DNA of 64,000 nt from Streptomyces sp. ISL-43 (GTDB lineage: Bacteria > Actinomycetota > Actinomycetes > Streptomycetales > Streptomycetaceae), in NCBI RefSeq assembly GCF_018614195.1, contig NZ_JAGGOT010000062.1, forward strand, positions 95,061-159,060, in the 5' to 3' direction. Numbering within the stretch: the stretch's first letter is position 1; each line of letters opens with the position of its first letter. The notes under the pieces were generated by a model that was not told the DNA's origin, made no database searches, and saw nothing but the letters and a program-made list of their open reading frames with translations. The position numbers were made by a program, and so were the translations under genes. Positions 44,892 through 53,352 of the stretch are shown one piece after another.

Positions 44892-45614
44892 CTAGGCTTG
44901 TGTTCGAGGAGGCCAGACCTCGACCAAGACCTGGTCCAGGGACTTGCGGACCAGGTCCGGGACCTCGCAGTCGGGCGCGGGGTAGCCGACCGGGATGACC
45001 GCGAAGGCCTTCTCGTTCTCGGGGCGGTTCAGGACGTGGGAGAGGAAGCGCATCGGGCTCGGCGTGTGGATCAGCGCGGCCAGGCCCGACAGGTGGAGGG
45101 CGGACAGCAGCATGCCGACCGCGATGCCGACCGACTCGTCGACGTAGTAGTGCTTGTGCTTCGTACCGTCGTCGCCGAGCCAGTAGCGCTGCTGGAAGAC
45201 CACGATCAGGGCCGGGGCGTCGGTGAGGTGGGTCTTCACGGCGTCGGTGCCGATGGGGCGCAGGGCCGCGAGCCATTCGTCGCCGAGCCGGCCGTCGTAG
45301 GACAGCTGCTCCTCCTGCTCGGCGGCCGCGCGGATCTGCTCCCGTACGGCCGGGTCCTTGACCAGGACGAAGGTCCACGGCTGCTGGTGCGCCCCGGAAG
45401 GCGCGGTCGCGGCGCACGCGACGGCGTCCCGGACCACCTGCTCGGGGACCGGGTCGGGGGAGAAGTGGCGTACGGTCCTGCGCTCGTCCATCCGCGTACG
45501 CAACTCGGCGGCGCGCGCGAGGGATTCCTCGCTCGGCATCCGCTCGGGCCGGTAGGCGGCGGGACGGTAGGGCCGGCCGTGGATCGGGGTCCACTGCTGG
45601 GTATCGGGCGACAT
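44892..45614 (-). CDS. Nitroreductase-family FMN protein
   Basis: 240 aa. Nitroreductase fold: RTVRHFSPDPVPEQVV, CAATAPSGAHQQPWTFVLV (FMN-binding), DESVGIAVGMLLSALHLSGLAALIHTPSPM and VIPVGYPAPD. The YVDESVG and TPSPMRFL segments are of the iodotyrosine-deiodinase-like subgroup. It reduces nitro, quinone or halo-aromatic compounds with NAD(P)H; natural substrate unknown. ATG at 45614. Confidence 0.9.
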   Translation of the reverse strand: MSPDTQQWTPIHGRPYRPAAYRPERMPSEESLARAAELRTRMDERRTVRHFSPDPVPEQVVRDAVACAATAPSGAHQQPWTFVLVKDPAVREQIRAAAEQEEQLSYDGRLGDEWLAALRPIGTDAVKTHLTDAPALIVVFQQRYWLGDDGTKHKHYYVDESVGIAVGMLLSALHLSGLAALIHTPSPMRFLSHVLNRPENEKAFAVIPVGYPAPDCEVPDLVRKSLDQVLVEVWPPRTQA

Positions 45615-45742
45615 GCGCCGAGTCTGCCGAGGCAATGGTCCGGACCGCCAGACCCGCGTCGGCCGAATCCGGCCGGTGAGCGCCACTTCGCGTCCGTATA
45701 GCGGGGACCGGCTCCGGGGATTCCGCTTGGTACGGTCCCGCC

Positions 45743-45808
45743 ATGGCTGACTGGGACGCGGGAGCGGTACGGGCGATGCTGCGGCAGACGGCGACGGGAC
45801 GCGCATGA
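45743..45808 (+). CDS. 21-codon upstream ORF coupled to the acetyltransferase
   Basis: MADWDAGAVRAMLRQTATGRA, ATG six bases after the -10-like TACGGT (45731-45736), stop overlapping the ATG of the next gene (ATGA). No ribosome site for either start. It may be a leaderless ORF that delivers ribosomes to the acetyltransferase start. Confidence 0.5.
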   Translation: MADWDAGAVRAMLRQTATGRA

Positions 45809-46356
45809 GGGCCCTGCGGTCGGTGTTCCTGCGGCACACCTCGCAGGTCGCCGAGTGGGAGATGCGCCGGGTGCGGGAGCTGCTCGACGCCGCCTTCGAA
45901 GGGGACTTCGGGGAGGAGGACTTCGAGCACGCGCTCGGCGGGATGCACACGCTGGTGTACGACGGCGAGGAGCTCGTCGCGCACGGGAGCGTCGTGCAGC
46001 GGCGGGTCGTGCACGCGGGGCGGGCGCTGCGTACCGGGTACGTCGAGGCCGTGGCCGTGCGCGCCGACCGGCGGCGGTCCGGGCTCGGCGGGGTGGTGAT
46101 GCAGTCGCTCGAGGGGGTCGTCGCGCGGGCCTACGTGCTGGGCGCGCTCAGCGCCTCCGCCGCCGGGGCCGCGCTGTACGCCGGGCGCGGGTGGCGGGTG
46201 TGGGGCGGGGAGATCGGAGTGCTCGGGCCCGGGGGGCCCGAGCGGCTGGCCGACGAGGAGGGGTCGACGTACGTGTGGGCGCCGAGCGGCGGGGTCCTGC
46301 CGGACCCCGCCGCCGGGCCGCTCCACTTCGACTGGCGGGACGGGGACGTCCTCTAG
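45805..46356 (+). CDS. AAC(2')-I-like aminoglycoside N-acetyltransferase
   Basis: 183 aa. The sequence aligns along its length with mycobacterial AAC(2')-Ic as I remember it: AAFEGDFGEEDFEHALGGMHTLV, RTGYVEAVAVRADRRRSGLG, YVLGALSASAAGAALYAGRGW and a C-terminal DWRDGDVL. The family acetylates the 2'-amino group of aminoglycosides and may have a native cell-wall role. No aminoglycoside cluster is visible nearby, so this may be an intrinsic chromosomal copy. Resistance has not been shown by sequence alone. Coupled to the upstream short ORF. Confidence 0.85.
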   Translation: MRALRSVFLRHTSQVAEWEMRRVRELLDAAFEGDFGEEDFEHALGGMHTLVYDGEELVAHGSVVQRRVVHAGRALRTGYVEAVAVRADRRRSGLGGVVMQSLEGVVARAYVLGALSASAAGAALYAGRGWRVWGGEIGVLGPGGPERLADEEGSTYVWAPSGGVLPDPAAGPLHFDWRDGDVL

Positions 46357-46445
46357 CGCTGTGACCGGCAGGGTTCACCGGGTCGCGCGCCCCCCCGCAG
46401 ACCCTTCCGGCCACAGCACTGGCCGGCGGGGCGGGAGACCGGGCG

Positions 46446-48473
46446 TCAGCCGCTGATGCTCGCCGCGCCCGACTCGATGTGGCCCGTGTATCGGCGCGAC
46501 CAGGTGCCGTCCGAGTCGGCAAGGATCGTGAAGTCGTACCAGCCGTTGCTGTAGGCCACCGCGTTGAAGTAGTCCTCGCGCGAGGAGTTCGCCGGGACGG
46601 TGTAGGTCCACGGGCCGTCGGTGCGGTAGGCGTTCGAGCGGATCGTGAAGGTGACCGGCGAGGCCGAGGAGTTGGTCATCTTGAAGTAGACGGCCGTCTT
46701 GCCCGTGCCGGGCTCGATCGCGAAGCGCGCCGCGACCTCGATCGACTTGCCCGCCTTCGACGCGTCGCCGATGAAGCGCCGCAGGAAGCGGTTCGGCCCG
46801 TACATCGAGATGTCGTACTTGCCGGAGCCGCTGCCGAGCCCGATGTTGAAGTAGTCCGTCGACGTCACGCCCGGGTCGACCGTGTACTGCCAGGCCGCGG
46901 TGTCCCGGTACTGGTGCGGGTGGATCGAGAAGTGCGCCGCCCGCTTCGCCTCGGTGCCCGCGTTCGTCATCGAGAACCAGGCCAGGATCTTGCCCGCCGA
47001 CCCGAACTCGAAGCGGTCCAGGTTCCCGTTGACCTGGTACGGAAGGGCCCGCGCGGGCCGCGTGCCGGCCTCCTGCGCCGGCAGTGCGTTGTCCTGCGGC
47101 ACCGGGTTGGAGAGCGGGCCGCAGGTCGCCTGGCCGATGACCTTGGCGGTCGACGGGAGGCCGGCGGGGACCCCGTAGACCGGGTGCGTGAAGTCGAAGA
47201 CGCCCGTCAGGTCGCCCGTCACCTTGCGGCGCCACGCGCTGATGTTCGGACAGGTGGCCGGGGTGCCCAGCGCCGCCGTCCAGGTCTCCATGAAGCGCAG
47301 CACGGAGGTGTGGTCGAAGACCTCGGAGCTCACCCAGCCGCCGCGCGTCCAGGGGGACATCACGATCATCGGGACGCGGAAGCCGAGCCCGATGGGGGTC
47401 CCGTCGATGTACTCGCCGGGCGTGCCGGGCGGGGCGACGGGCGGCGGGACGTGGTCGAAGAAGCCGTCGTTCTCGTCGTAGTTGAGGAAGAGGACGGTGG
47501 AGTCGAAGACCTCCGGGTTCGCCGAGAGCGCGCGGTAGACCAGGTCCACGAAGTGCGCGCCGTCGCCGGGCGGGGCGTAGGGGTGCTCGGAGAAGGCCTC
47601 GTTCGCCACGACCCAGGAGACCTGGGGGAGGGTGCCGGCGACGACGTCCGCGCGGATGGCGGCGGCGATGTCGTCCGGGGTGGAGCCGGTGACCTTGGGG
47701 ACGGAGCCCATGCCCCGGTCCCACAGCGGGTTGCCGGGGGCGGCGTCCGTGAACTTCTTGAAGTAGGCGAGCCCGTTGTCCCCGTAGTTGTCCTGGGCGT
47801 TCTGGTAGACCTTCCAGCTCATCCCGGCGCGCTGCAGGGCCTCCGCGTACGTCTCCCAGGTCAGCCCGGACTCGTCGCCGCCGTCCTTGCTGCCCGCGTC
47901 GACCTTGCCGCTCCACAGGAAGGTGCGGTTGGGGCCGGTCGCGCTCAGGGTCGAGGAGAAGTAGGCGTCGCAGACGGTGTAGTTGTCGGCGAGGCCGTAG
48001 TGGAAGGGGATGTCGCCGCGGTCGAGGTAGCCGAGGGTGCGGGTGTTGCCGACGCCGGTGACGAAGTTGTCCATGCGGCCCTTGTTCCAGGCCGCGTGCT
48101 GCGAGCTCCAGCTGTGCGGGAGGTCGCCGTTGCACTGGGCGAGGGTCTCGCCGTCCACGCCGCCCACCGGCGGGGTGGAGCTCAGCTTCCACGGGTAGTG
48201 GCGGCCGCCCCAGTTGGGCTGGTTGAACATGCTCCAGCCGCCCGGGATGTTGCCGGCGGCGCGGTCGCCGAAGCCGCGGACACCCTTCAGCTTGCCGAAG
48301 TAGTGGTCGAAGCTGCGGTTCTCCTGCATCAGGATCACCACGTGCTTCACGTCGGTGAGCGTGCCGGAAGCGGCGGCGGCGGCCGCCGACGTCGGCGCGA
48401 TCGCGGGCAGGGCCGCCCCTGCCATCAGCCCGGCGCCGATTCCCACGAATCCTCTGCGGCTGATCGGTGTCAC
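46446..48473 (-). CDS. Phosphocholine-specific phospholipase C, Tat-exported
   Basis: 675 aa. Tat signal SRRGFVGIGAGLMAGAALPAIA with an AAA cleavage region. Phosphoesterase domain beginning HVVILMQENRSFDHYFGKLKG, with metal ligands expected in ENRSFDHYFG, LNYDENDGFFDHV and VSSEVFDHTS. The C-terminal third consists of two similar beta domains (about 470-560 and 580-670) found in PlcC/AcpA-type enzymes. Secreted; hydrolyses phosphatidylcholine or sphingomyelin. GTG start after GGAGG. One GTTCACC unit (minus strand, 48570-48576) upstream hints at PhoP control but a full box is not convincing. Confidence 0.93.
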   Translation of the reverse strand: MTPISRRGFVGIGAGLMAGAALPAIAPTSAAAAAASGTLTDVKHVVILMQENRSFDHYFGKLKGVRGFGDRAAGNIPGGWSMFNQPNWGGRHYPWKLSSTPPVGGVDGETLAQCNGDLPHSWSSQHAAWNKGRMDNFVTGVGNTRTLGYLDRGDIPFHYGLADNYTVCDAYFSSTLSATGPNRTFLWSGKVDAGSKDGGDESGLTWETYAEALQRAGMSWKVYQNAQDNYGDNGLAYFKKFTDAAPGNPLWDRGMGSVPKVTGSTPDDIAAAIRADVVAGTLPQVSWVVANEAFSEHPYAPPGDGAHFVDLVYRALSANPEVFDSTVLFLNYDENDGFFDHVPPPVAPPGTPGEYIDGTPIGLGFRVPMIVMSPWTRGGWVSSEVFDHTSVLRFMETWTAALGTPATCPNISAWRRKVTGDLTGVFDFTHPVYGVPAGLPSTAKVIGQATCGPLSNPVPQDNALPAQEAGTRPARALPYQVNGNLDRFEFGSAGKILAWFSMTNAGTEAKRAAHFSIHPHQYRDTAAWQYTVDPGVTSTDYFNIGLGSGSGKYDISMYGPNRFLRRFIGDASKAGKSIEVAARFAIEPGTGKTAVYFKMTNSSASPVTFTIRSNAYRTDGPWTYTVPANSSREDYFNAVAYSNGWYDFTILADSDGTWSRRYTGHIESGAASISG

Positions 48474-49073
48474 TGGCTACTCGCCTCCAACTCAAGTGCC
48501 CCACTGGCACATTGACGGCAAGCGTGGCGGCAGCCGGCCCAAAGGTCTACATCCGTGCAGTAAGAACTCGGTGAACATTCGGATGGCTGGAATCACGCGG
48601 TGGCCCGGGCCGCAGATTGGTGTGAAAGCGAACCAATGCGTCCGCACGGTGCAGCTGCTTGCCGGTGACCGGGCAAGGGCCCTCCGTGCCGAGCGGGTCC
48701 GCCCCGCGGCCCGAGGGGCCATTGGGGCGGGTGGGGTACATCACTCCACCGGAATGGGCGTACCGGCACCGATCATGGCTCTGACCAGCAGATTCACCGC
48801 TCCGGACGAGTGAAATGGACCCCCGGAACGGAGCCTTCCAAGCGGTTTCGCGTCTCAGATAGTAGGAAGTCCGAGTAATTGCCGAGACATACAGCGGGAG
48901 CTGGCCTACTTTGTAGAAGCCGAACGTCTCGCCGATCCGGCGAATGGCGGTCGAGAGCGCGCGCCCCATGGCAGGCAACCCCTGCCGCGCACCGCTCCCC
49001 GCCTCTTCCGGCGCCTTGAAGGAACCCCTCATCCGTGGCCCCGCCACGCCGTGATCTCAAGGAGTCGATCACC
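48474..49073. other. 600-bp intergenic region between phospholipase C and a small gene
   Basis: No gene is convincingly supported. It contains an ATTGGT-N10-ACCAAT dyad (48616-48637), a CTTGCC/GGGCAAG hairpin around 48659-48677, a short GC-rich minus-strand frame (48738-48547, 63 codons) whose third-position bias fades along its length, and an AT-richer stretch near 48855-48925 that could hold a promoter. Confidence 0.45.
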
Positions 49074-49205
49074 ATGACGCAGAACTCCGTCGCCGTCCGC
49101 CGCGCCCGTCGCTCCGTCGCCGCCGAAGCCGACCGCAAGAACGCCGCCGCCGCCCTCCAGCGCGCCCTGGACCGCCGTGACAACGGCGGCTCGACCGGCC
49201 ACTGA
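49074..49205 (+). CDS. Small basic protein, 43 aa
   Basis: Starts MTQNSVAVRRARRSVAAEAD, ends GGSTGH. AAGGAG nine bases before the ATG, strong codon bias. Ala/Arg-rich helix; family not recognised. It sits just before the leuB operator. A DNA- or RNA-binding role is possible only on charge. Confidence 0.7.
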   Translation: MTQNSVAVRRARRSVAAEADRKNAAAALQRALDRRDNGGSTGH

Positions 49206-49232
49206 GCACGCCCGCGGCCCGCTCCCGTGCCC

Positions 49233-49267
49233 GACATATTGCGTCCACATGGTGGACGCAATATGTC
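49233..49267. promoter_or_regulatory. Perfect 35-bp palindrome overlapping the leuB promoter
   Basis: Arms of 16 bp (GACATATTGCGTCCAC and its complement) with a 3-base centre. It contains a -35 TTGCGT (49239-49244) and -10 TATGTC (49262-49267) at 17-bp spacing, so a bound protein would cover the promoter. The start of leuB is 32 bp downstream. An IclR-type regulator such as NdgR is a candidate. Confidence 0.8.
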
Positions 49268-49298
49268 TGAGGGATGGGACAAGGAGTACGGTTCCACC

Positions 49299-50339
49299 AT
49301 GTCGACCAGCATCAATCTCGCAGTGATCCCCGGTGATGGCATCGGCCAGGAAGTCGTGGCTCAGGGCCTCAAGGTCCTTACCGCGGTCCTGCCCCAGGAT
49401 GTGAAGCTGGAGACCAAGGAATACGACCTCGGCGCCCAGCGCTGGCACCGCACCGGTGAGACCCTCCCGGAAGCGGAGCTCGAGGCCCTCAAGCACCACG
49501 ACGCGATCCTGCTGGGCGCCATCGGCGACCCCTCGGTCCCATCGGGCGTCCTGGAGCGCGGTCTGCTGCTGAAGCTCCGCTTCGCCTTCGACCACTTCAT
49601 CAACCTGCGCCCGTCGAAGCTCTTCCCGAACACCGCCACCCCGCTGGCCGGCCGTCCGGAGATCGACTTCGTCGTGGTCCGCGAGGGCACCGAAGGCCCG
49701 TACACCGGCAACGGCGGCAGCCTGCGCACCGGCACCCCCGCCGAGGTGGCCACCGAGGTCAGCGTCAACACGGCGTACGGCGTCGAGCGCGTCGTCCGTG
49801 ACGCCTTCGAGCGGGCGAACGCCCGCCCCCGCAAGAAGCTGACGCTGGTCCACAAGAACAACGTCCTCGTGTACGCGGGCCACCTGTGGAAGAACACCTT
49901 CGACAGGGTCGGCCAGGAGTACCCCGAGGTCACCACCGACTACCTGCACGTCGACGCCGCGACGATCTTCTTCGTCACCCAGCCCGAGCGCTTCGACGTC
50001 ATCGTCACGGACAACCTCTTCGGTGACATCCTCACCGACCTGGCCGCCGCCGTGACCGGCGGAATCGGCCTGGCCGCCTCCGGGAACATCAACCCGACCG
50101 GCGCCTTCCCGTCCATGTTCGAGCCCGTCCACGGCTCGGCCCCGGACATCGCCGGCACCGGCAAGGCCGACCCGACCGCGACGATCCTCTCGGTCGCCCT
50201 CCTGCTGCGCCACCTGGGCTACGAGGCCCAGGCCGTCCGCATCGAGGACGCGGTCTCCGCGGACCTGGCCGAGCGCGACGGCACCTTCCGCTCCACCGAC
50301 GCGATCGGCGACGCCCTCGCCGCGCGAGTAGCCGGCTGA
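49299..50339 (+). CDS. leuB: 3-isopropylmalate dehydrogenase
   Basis: 346 aa. Oxidative decarboxylation of 3-isopropylmalate in leucine synthesis (NAD+). LAVIPGDGIGQEVV, substrate loop LKLRFAFDHFINLRPSKL, VVREGTEGPYTGNGG, Lys in TLVHKNNVL, and metal/NAD site DNLFGDILTDLAAAVTGGIG and HGSAPDIAGTGKADPTA. ATG at 49299 is preferred to the GTG/ATG codons upstream, which lie inside the palindrome. Confidence 0.96.
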   Translation: MSTSINLAVIPGDGIGQEVVAQGLKVLTAVLPQDVKLETKEYDLGAQRWHRTGETLPEAELEALKHHDAILLGAIGDPSVPSGVLERGLLLKLRFAFDHFINLRPSKLFPNTATPLAGRPEIDFVVVREGTEGPYTGNGGSLRTGTPAEVATEVSVNTAYGVERVVRDAFERANARPRKKLTLVHKNNVLVYAGHLWKNTFDRVGQEYPEVTTDYLHVDAATIFFVTQPERFDVIVTDNLFGDILTDLAAAVTGGIGLAASGNINPTGAFPSMFEPVHGSAPDIAGTGKADPTATILSVALLLRHLGYEAQAVRIEDAVSADLAERDGTFRSTDAIGDALAARVAG

Positions 50340-50360
50340 CCCGGCAGCCCCACCTCGAGG

Positions 50361-50398
50361 AAGCCGCCGGGTCGCGACCAACGCACCCGGCGGCTTTT
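50361..50398 (+). terminator. Terminator after leuB
   Basis: 12-bp stem AAGCCGCCGGGT / ACCCGGCGGCTT, loop 12 bases, followed by TT. Confidence 0.82.
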
Positions 50399-50570
50399 CC
50401 TGTGTGGCCCCGGGTGCCACCATCTCCCCTGGGCCGCAATCACGCCGTTTCACCGAAGCCTCCTCCCGCGCGATAATCGAACGCGAGGCCGCGGAATACG
50501 GGGAAGCTCGGACGTCCTAGTACGCCGTGAGCGCGGTCCGCCATACACAACCGGTGAAGGACAAGCACTC

Positions 50571-51659
50571 ATGACGACGACGCCCACGATCGAGCTGAAG
50601 CCCTCCTCGAACCCCCTGTCCGCCGCGGAGCGCGACGCGATCCTGGCGAGCCCCGGTTTCGGCCGCCACTTCACCGATCACATGGTGACGGTCAAGTGGA
50701 CCGAGGGCCGCGGCTGGCACGATGCCGAGCTGGTCCCGTACGCACCGCTGTCGATGGACCCGGCGAACATGACCCTGCACTACGCGCAGACCATCTTCGA
50801 GGGCCTCAAGGCCTACAAGCAGCCCGACGGGACCGTCGCCACGTTCCGTCCGCGGGCGAACGCCGAGCGCTTCCAGGCCTCCGCGCGCCGGATGGCCATG
50901 CCCGAGCTGCCGACCGAGCTGTTCATCGCCGCCTGCGACGCGCTGATCAAGCAGGACCGCGCCTGGGTTCCGGACTCCGGCGAGGCCTCCTTGTACCTGC
51001 GGCCGTTCATGTTCGCCTCCGAGGTCGGCCTCGGCGTCCGCCCGGCCAACGAGTTCCTCTTCATCGTCATCGCCTCGCCCGCCGGCGCGTACTTCCCCGG
51101 CGGCGTCAAGCCCGTCTCCGTCTGGCTCTCCGAGGAGTACGTCCGCGCCGTCAAGGGCGGCACCGGCGCGGCCAAGACCGGCGGCAACTACGCGGCCTCG
51201 CTCGTCGCGCAGGCCCAGGCCGCCGAGCACGGCTGCGACCAGGTGGTCTGGCTCGACGCCGTCGAGCACCGCTGGATCGAGGAGATGGGCGGGATGAACC
51301 TGTACTTCGTGTACCAGGACCGCATCGTCACCCCGGAGCTCACCGGCTCGCTCCTTCCCGGCATCACCCGCGACTCCCTCCTCACCATCGCCCGCGACCT
51401 CGGCTACACCGCCGAGGAGGGCAGGATCACCACCGAGGACTGGAAGCGCGACAACGAGAACGGCACCCTGACCGAGGTCTTCGCCTGCGGCACCGCCGCC
51501 GTGATCACCCCGGTCGGCTCGGTCAAGTCCGAGCGCGCCAACTGGACCCAGGGCGACGGCGAGCCCGGCGAGGTCACCATGAAGCTCCGCAAGGCGCTGC
51601 TGGACCTCCAGACCGGCCACACCGCCGACACCCACGGCTGGATGCACCCGCTCGGCTAG
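50571..51659 (+). CDS. ilvE: Branched-chain amino acid aminotransferase
   Basis: 362 aa. PLP-dependent fold-type IV: last step of Ile, Leu and Val synthesis. LHYAQTIFEGLKAYKQ, SLYLRPFMFASE, PLP lysine in AKTGGNYAASL, phosphate-binding ACGTAAVITPVG. Length fits the large bacterial/eukaryotic type. A GATAAT hexamer (50472-50477) about 95 bp upstream is a possible -10. Confidence 0.96.
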   Translation: MTTTPTIELKPSSNPLSAAERDAILASPGFGRHFTDHMVTVKWTEGRGWHDAELVPYAPLSMDPANMTLHYAQTIFEGLKAYKQPDGTVATFRPRANAERFQASARRMAMPELPTELFIAACDALIKQDRAWVPDSGEASLYLRPFMFASEVGLGVRPANEFLFIVIASPAGAYFPGGVKPVSVWLSEEYVRAVKGGTGAAKTGGNYAASLVAQAQAAEHGCDQVVWLDAVEHRWIEEMGGMNLYFVYQDRIVTPELTGSLLPGITRDSLLTIARDLGYTAEEGRITTEDWKRDNENGTLTEVFACGTAAVITPVGSVKSERANWTQGDGEPGEVTMKLRKALLDLQTGHTADTHGWMHPLG

Positions 51660-51696
51660 ATCCCGCGGATCGCGTGATCCCGCAGATCCCGCGCCC

Positions 51697-51766
51697 GTAC
51701 GCACGAAGGCCCGCGCCCGGCTGCTCTCGATTCGACGAGCAGCCGGGCACGGGCCTTCATGCGTAC
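51697..51766. terminator. Long bidirectional terminator, ilvE / permease
   Basis: 30-bp stem with two G-T wobbles (51697-51726 with 51737-51766) and a 10-base loop between convergent genes. Confidence 0.9.
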
Positions 51767-51774
51767 GGGGTGAC

Positions 51775-53196
51775 TCAGGCGGCCACCGGCTCCTCGACGG
51801 CCTCGGGGGCCGCGGCGGGGGAGGTGCGGGCGGTCAGGGCCGTGTAGACCAGGCCGCCGGCCAGGCCGGACAGGACGAAGGAGCAGTCCACGCCACCGGT
51901 CAGGGCCAGCAGCGGGCCCTCGTAGAAGGGGGTGGTCACGGCGAGCAGGCCGACCCCCGCGCCGATCACCCAGGAGGCGGCGGCGGCGACGTTCCAGCCG
52001 GAGCGGAACCAGTAGATCCCGCCCACCGACCGGCGGTTGAAGACCTGGAGGGCGTCGGCGTCGTACCGGCCGCGGCAGCGGACGTAGCCGATCAGGGTGA
52101 TCACGGCCCACGGGGTGCCGATCGCGGTGAGCAGCAGCACGAAGGAGGTCATCGCGGACTGCACGTCCCACGAGAAGGAGCCGACGAAGACGAAGGCGGT
52201 GGCCACGGCGGCGGCGACGAGGGTGGCGGTGCTGCGGGTGGCCCTGGGCACGATCGCGTCGAGGTCGAGGCCCATGGAGTAGAGCATCAGCCCGGCGTTG
52301 CCGACCGAGCCGGCGGCCGCGGCGGCGAGCAGCGGGACCAGGTACCAGAACGGCGCGGCGTCGACCAGCGGCCCGGCGTACTCGGTGGCGGCGCGGGCTG
52401 CCAGCGCCGTGTAGGTGCCGAAGAGCTGCGGGACCAGCAGGCCGACGAGCAGGCCGAGTCCGGTGGACCAGAGCACCTTGCGGGAGCTGTGCTTGTGGGG
52501 GGAGATGTAGCGGGTGTAGTCGCCGAGCAGGGTGATGAAGGCGACGGGCCCGCTGAGCCCGGCGGCGACGGCGGCGAGCAGCCAGGTCGGCCAGAAGGAG
52601 CCGAGCAGGTACGCGGTGTCCGGCGGGGCGGCGGTGGTGAAGTCCGGGGCGTAGGCGAAGACGCCGACGGCCAGCAGGACCACCATGCCGATGGAGAGGA
52701 CCTTGCTCATGCGCAGCAGCAGCCGGTAGCCGAAGACGGCTGCGACGACCGTGCACGCGGCCAGTACGCCGTACATCACGGCCCGCGAGACGCCGGTGTC
52801 CGGGAGTCCGGTGAGCCGGGACAGGGCGCCGACCATCACGTCGCCGCCGATCCACAGGGTCAGCGCGGTGTAGCCGAGCGAGAGCAGCAGGCCGACCACC
52901 GAGCCGACGAGCCGGCCGCGGACGCCGAACTGGGCGCCGCTGGAGGTGGAGAGGTTGGTTCCCGTGCGCAGGGAGACCAGAGCCAGCGGCGCGGTGAAGG
53001 CGATGCCGACGAGGGTGCCGATCACGATGGCGGTGACCGACGGCCACAGACCCAGCCCGAAGGACGGGGGCAGCCAGCCGAAGATGATCACACCGAGGCA
53101 GAGATTGGAGCCGAGGAGGATCGAAATCAGGTCACGGGGACCGCTCGTCCGCTCCTCTTCCGGGATGGTGTCGACTCCGCGCTGTTCGATGGGCAT
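51775..53196 (-). CDS. NCS1-family permease (purine/cytosine/hydantoin type)
   Basis: 473 aa, about 12 membrane helices. Family marks: GPRDLISILLGSNLCLGVIIFGWLPP, SGAQFGVRGRLVGS, GPVAFITLLGDYTRYI and NRRSVGGIYWFRSGWN. Imports a nucleobase, hydantoin, allantoin or similar nitrogenous solute with H+ or Na+. Divergent from the urease/agmatine deiminase operon and sharing a related operator, so it probably supplies a substrate or precursor to that pathway. ATG at 53196 after AAGGGAG. Confidence 0.88.
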   Translation of the reverse strand: MPIEQRGVDTIPEEERTSGPRDLISILLGSNLCLGVIIFGWLPPSFGLGLWPSVTAIVIGTLVGIAFTAPLALVSLRTGTNLSTSSGAQFGVRGRLVGSVVGLLLSLGYTALTLWIGGDVMVGALSRLTGLPDTGVSRAVMYGVLAACTVVAAVFGYRLLLRMSKVLSIGMVVLLAVGVFAYAPDFTTAAPPDTAYLLGSFWPTWLLAAVAAGLSGPVAFITLLGDYTRYISPHKHSSRKVLWSTGLGLLVGLLVPQLFGTYTALAARAATEYAGPLVDAAPFWYLVPLLAAAAAGSVGNAGLMLYSMGLDLDAIVPRATRSTATLVAAAVATAFVFVGSFSWDVQSAMTSFVLLLTAIGTPWAVITLIGYVRCRGRYDADALQVFNRRSVGGIYWFRSGWNVAAAASWVIGAGVGLLAVTTPFYEGPLLALTGGVDCSFVLSGLAGGLVYTALTARTSPAAAPEAVEEPVAA

Positions 53197-53238
53197 GGGG
53201 GGACTCCCTTGGAAGGGCGGGGGGTGGCAGCTCAATGT

Positions 53239-53253
53239 TTGAGCGACACTCAA
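53239..53253. promoter_or_regulatory. Operator-like dyad TTGAG-N5-CTCAA (permease side)
   Basis: Perfect 5-bp arms, 43 bp before the permease start. Its core (complement) GAGTGTCGCTC matches the second dyad GAGTGATGCTC at 9 of 11 positions. Confidence 0.6.
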
Positions 53254-53305
53254 TGTGACCTAAGCCCTGGTCTCAGGTCAATGCTTCATCGCGGGGAAAT
53301 GAAGA

Positions 53306-53324
53306 GTTAGAGTGATGCTCTAAC
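53306..53324. promoter_or_regulatory. Operator-like dyad GTTAGAG-N5-CTCTAAC (urease side)
   Basis: Perfect 7-bp arms, 28 bp before ureAB. The same GAG-N5-CTC core and spacing as the dyad at 53239 suggest one regulator, probably the TetR protein encoded at 56883. Confidence 0.65.
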
Positions 53325-53352
53325 CCATCGACTCAAAAGGTGGTGGATCGGC

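Noticed and set aside
48559..48576. PHO box before phospholipase C
   Set aside because: Only one perfect GTTCACC unit; the next 11-bp unit matches at about three of seven bases.
48547..49047. 166-codon minus-strand frame in the 600-bp intergenic region
   Set aside because: Mixed codon bias, no recognisable family and no convincing start; kept only as a note in the intergenic entry.
50527..50574. 15-codon GTG ORF overlapping the ilvE start as a leader peptide
   Set aside because: No Ile, Leu or repeated Val codons and no terminator downstream; overlap with ATGA may be chance.
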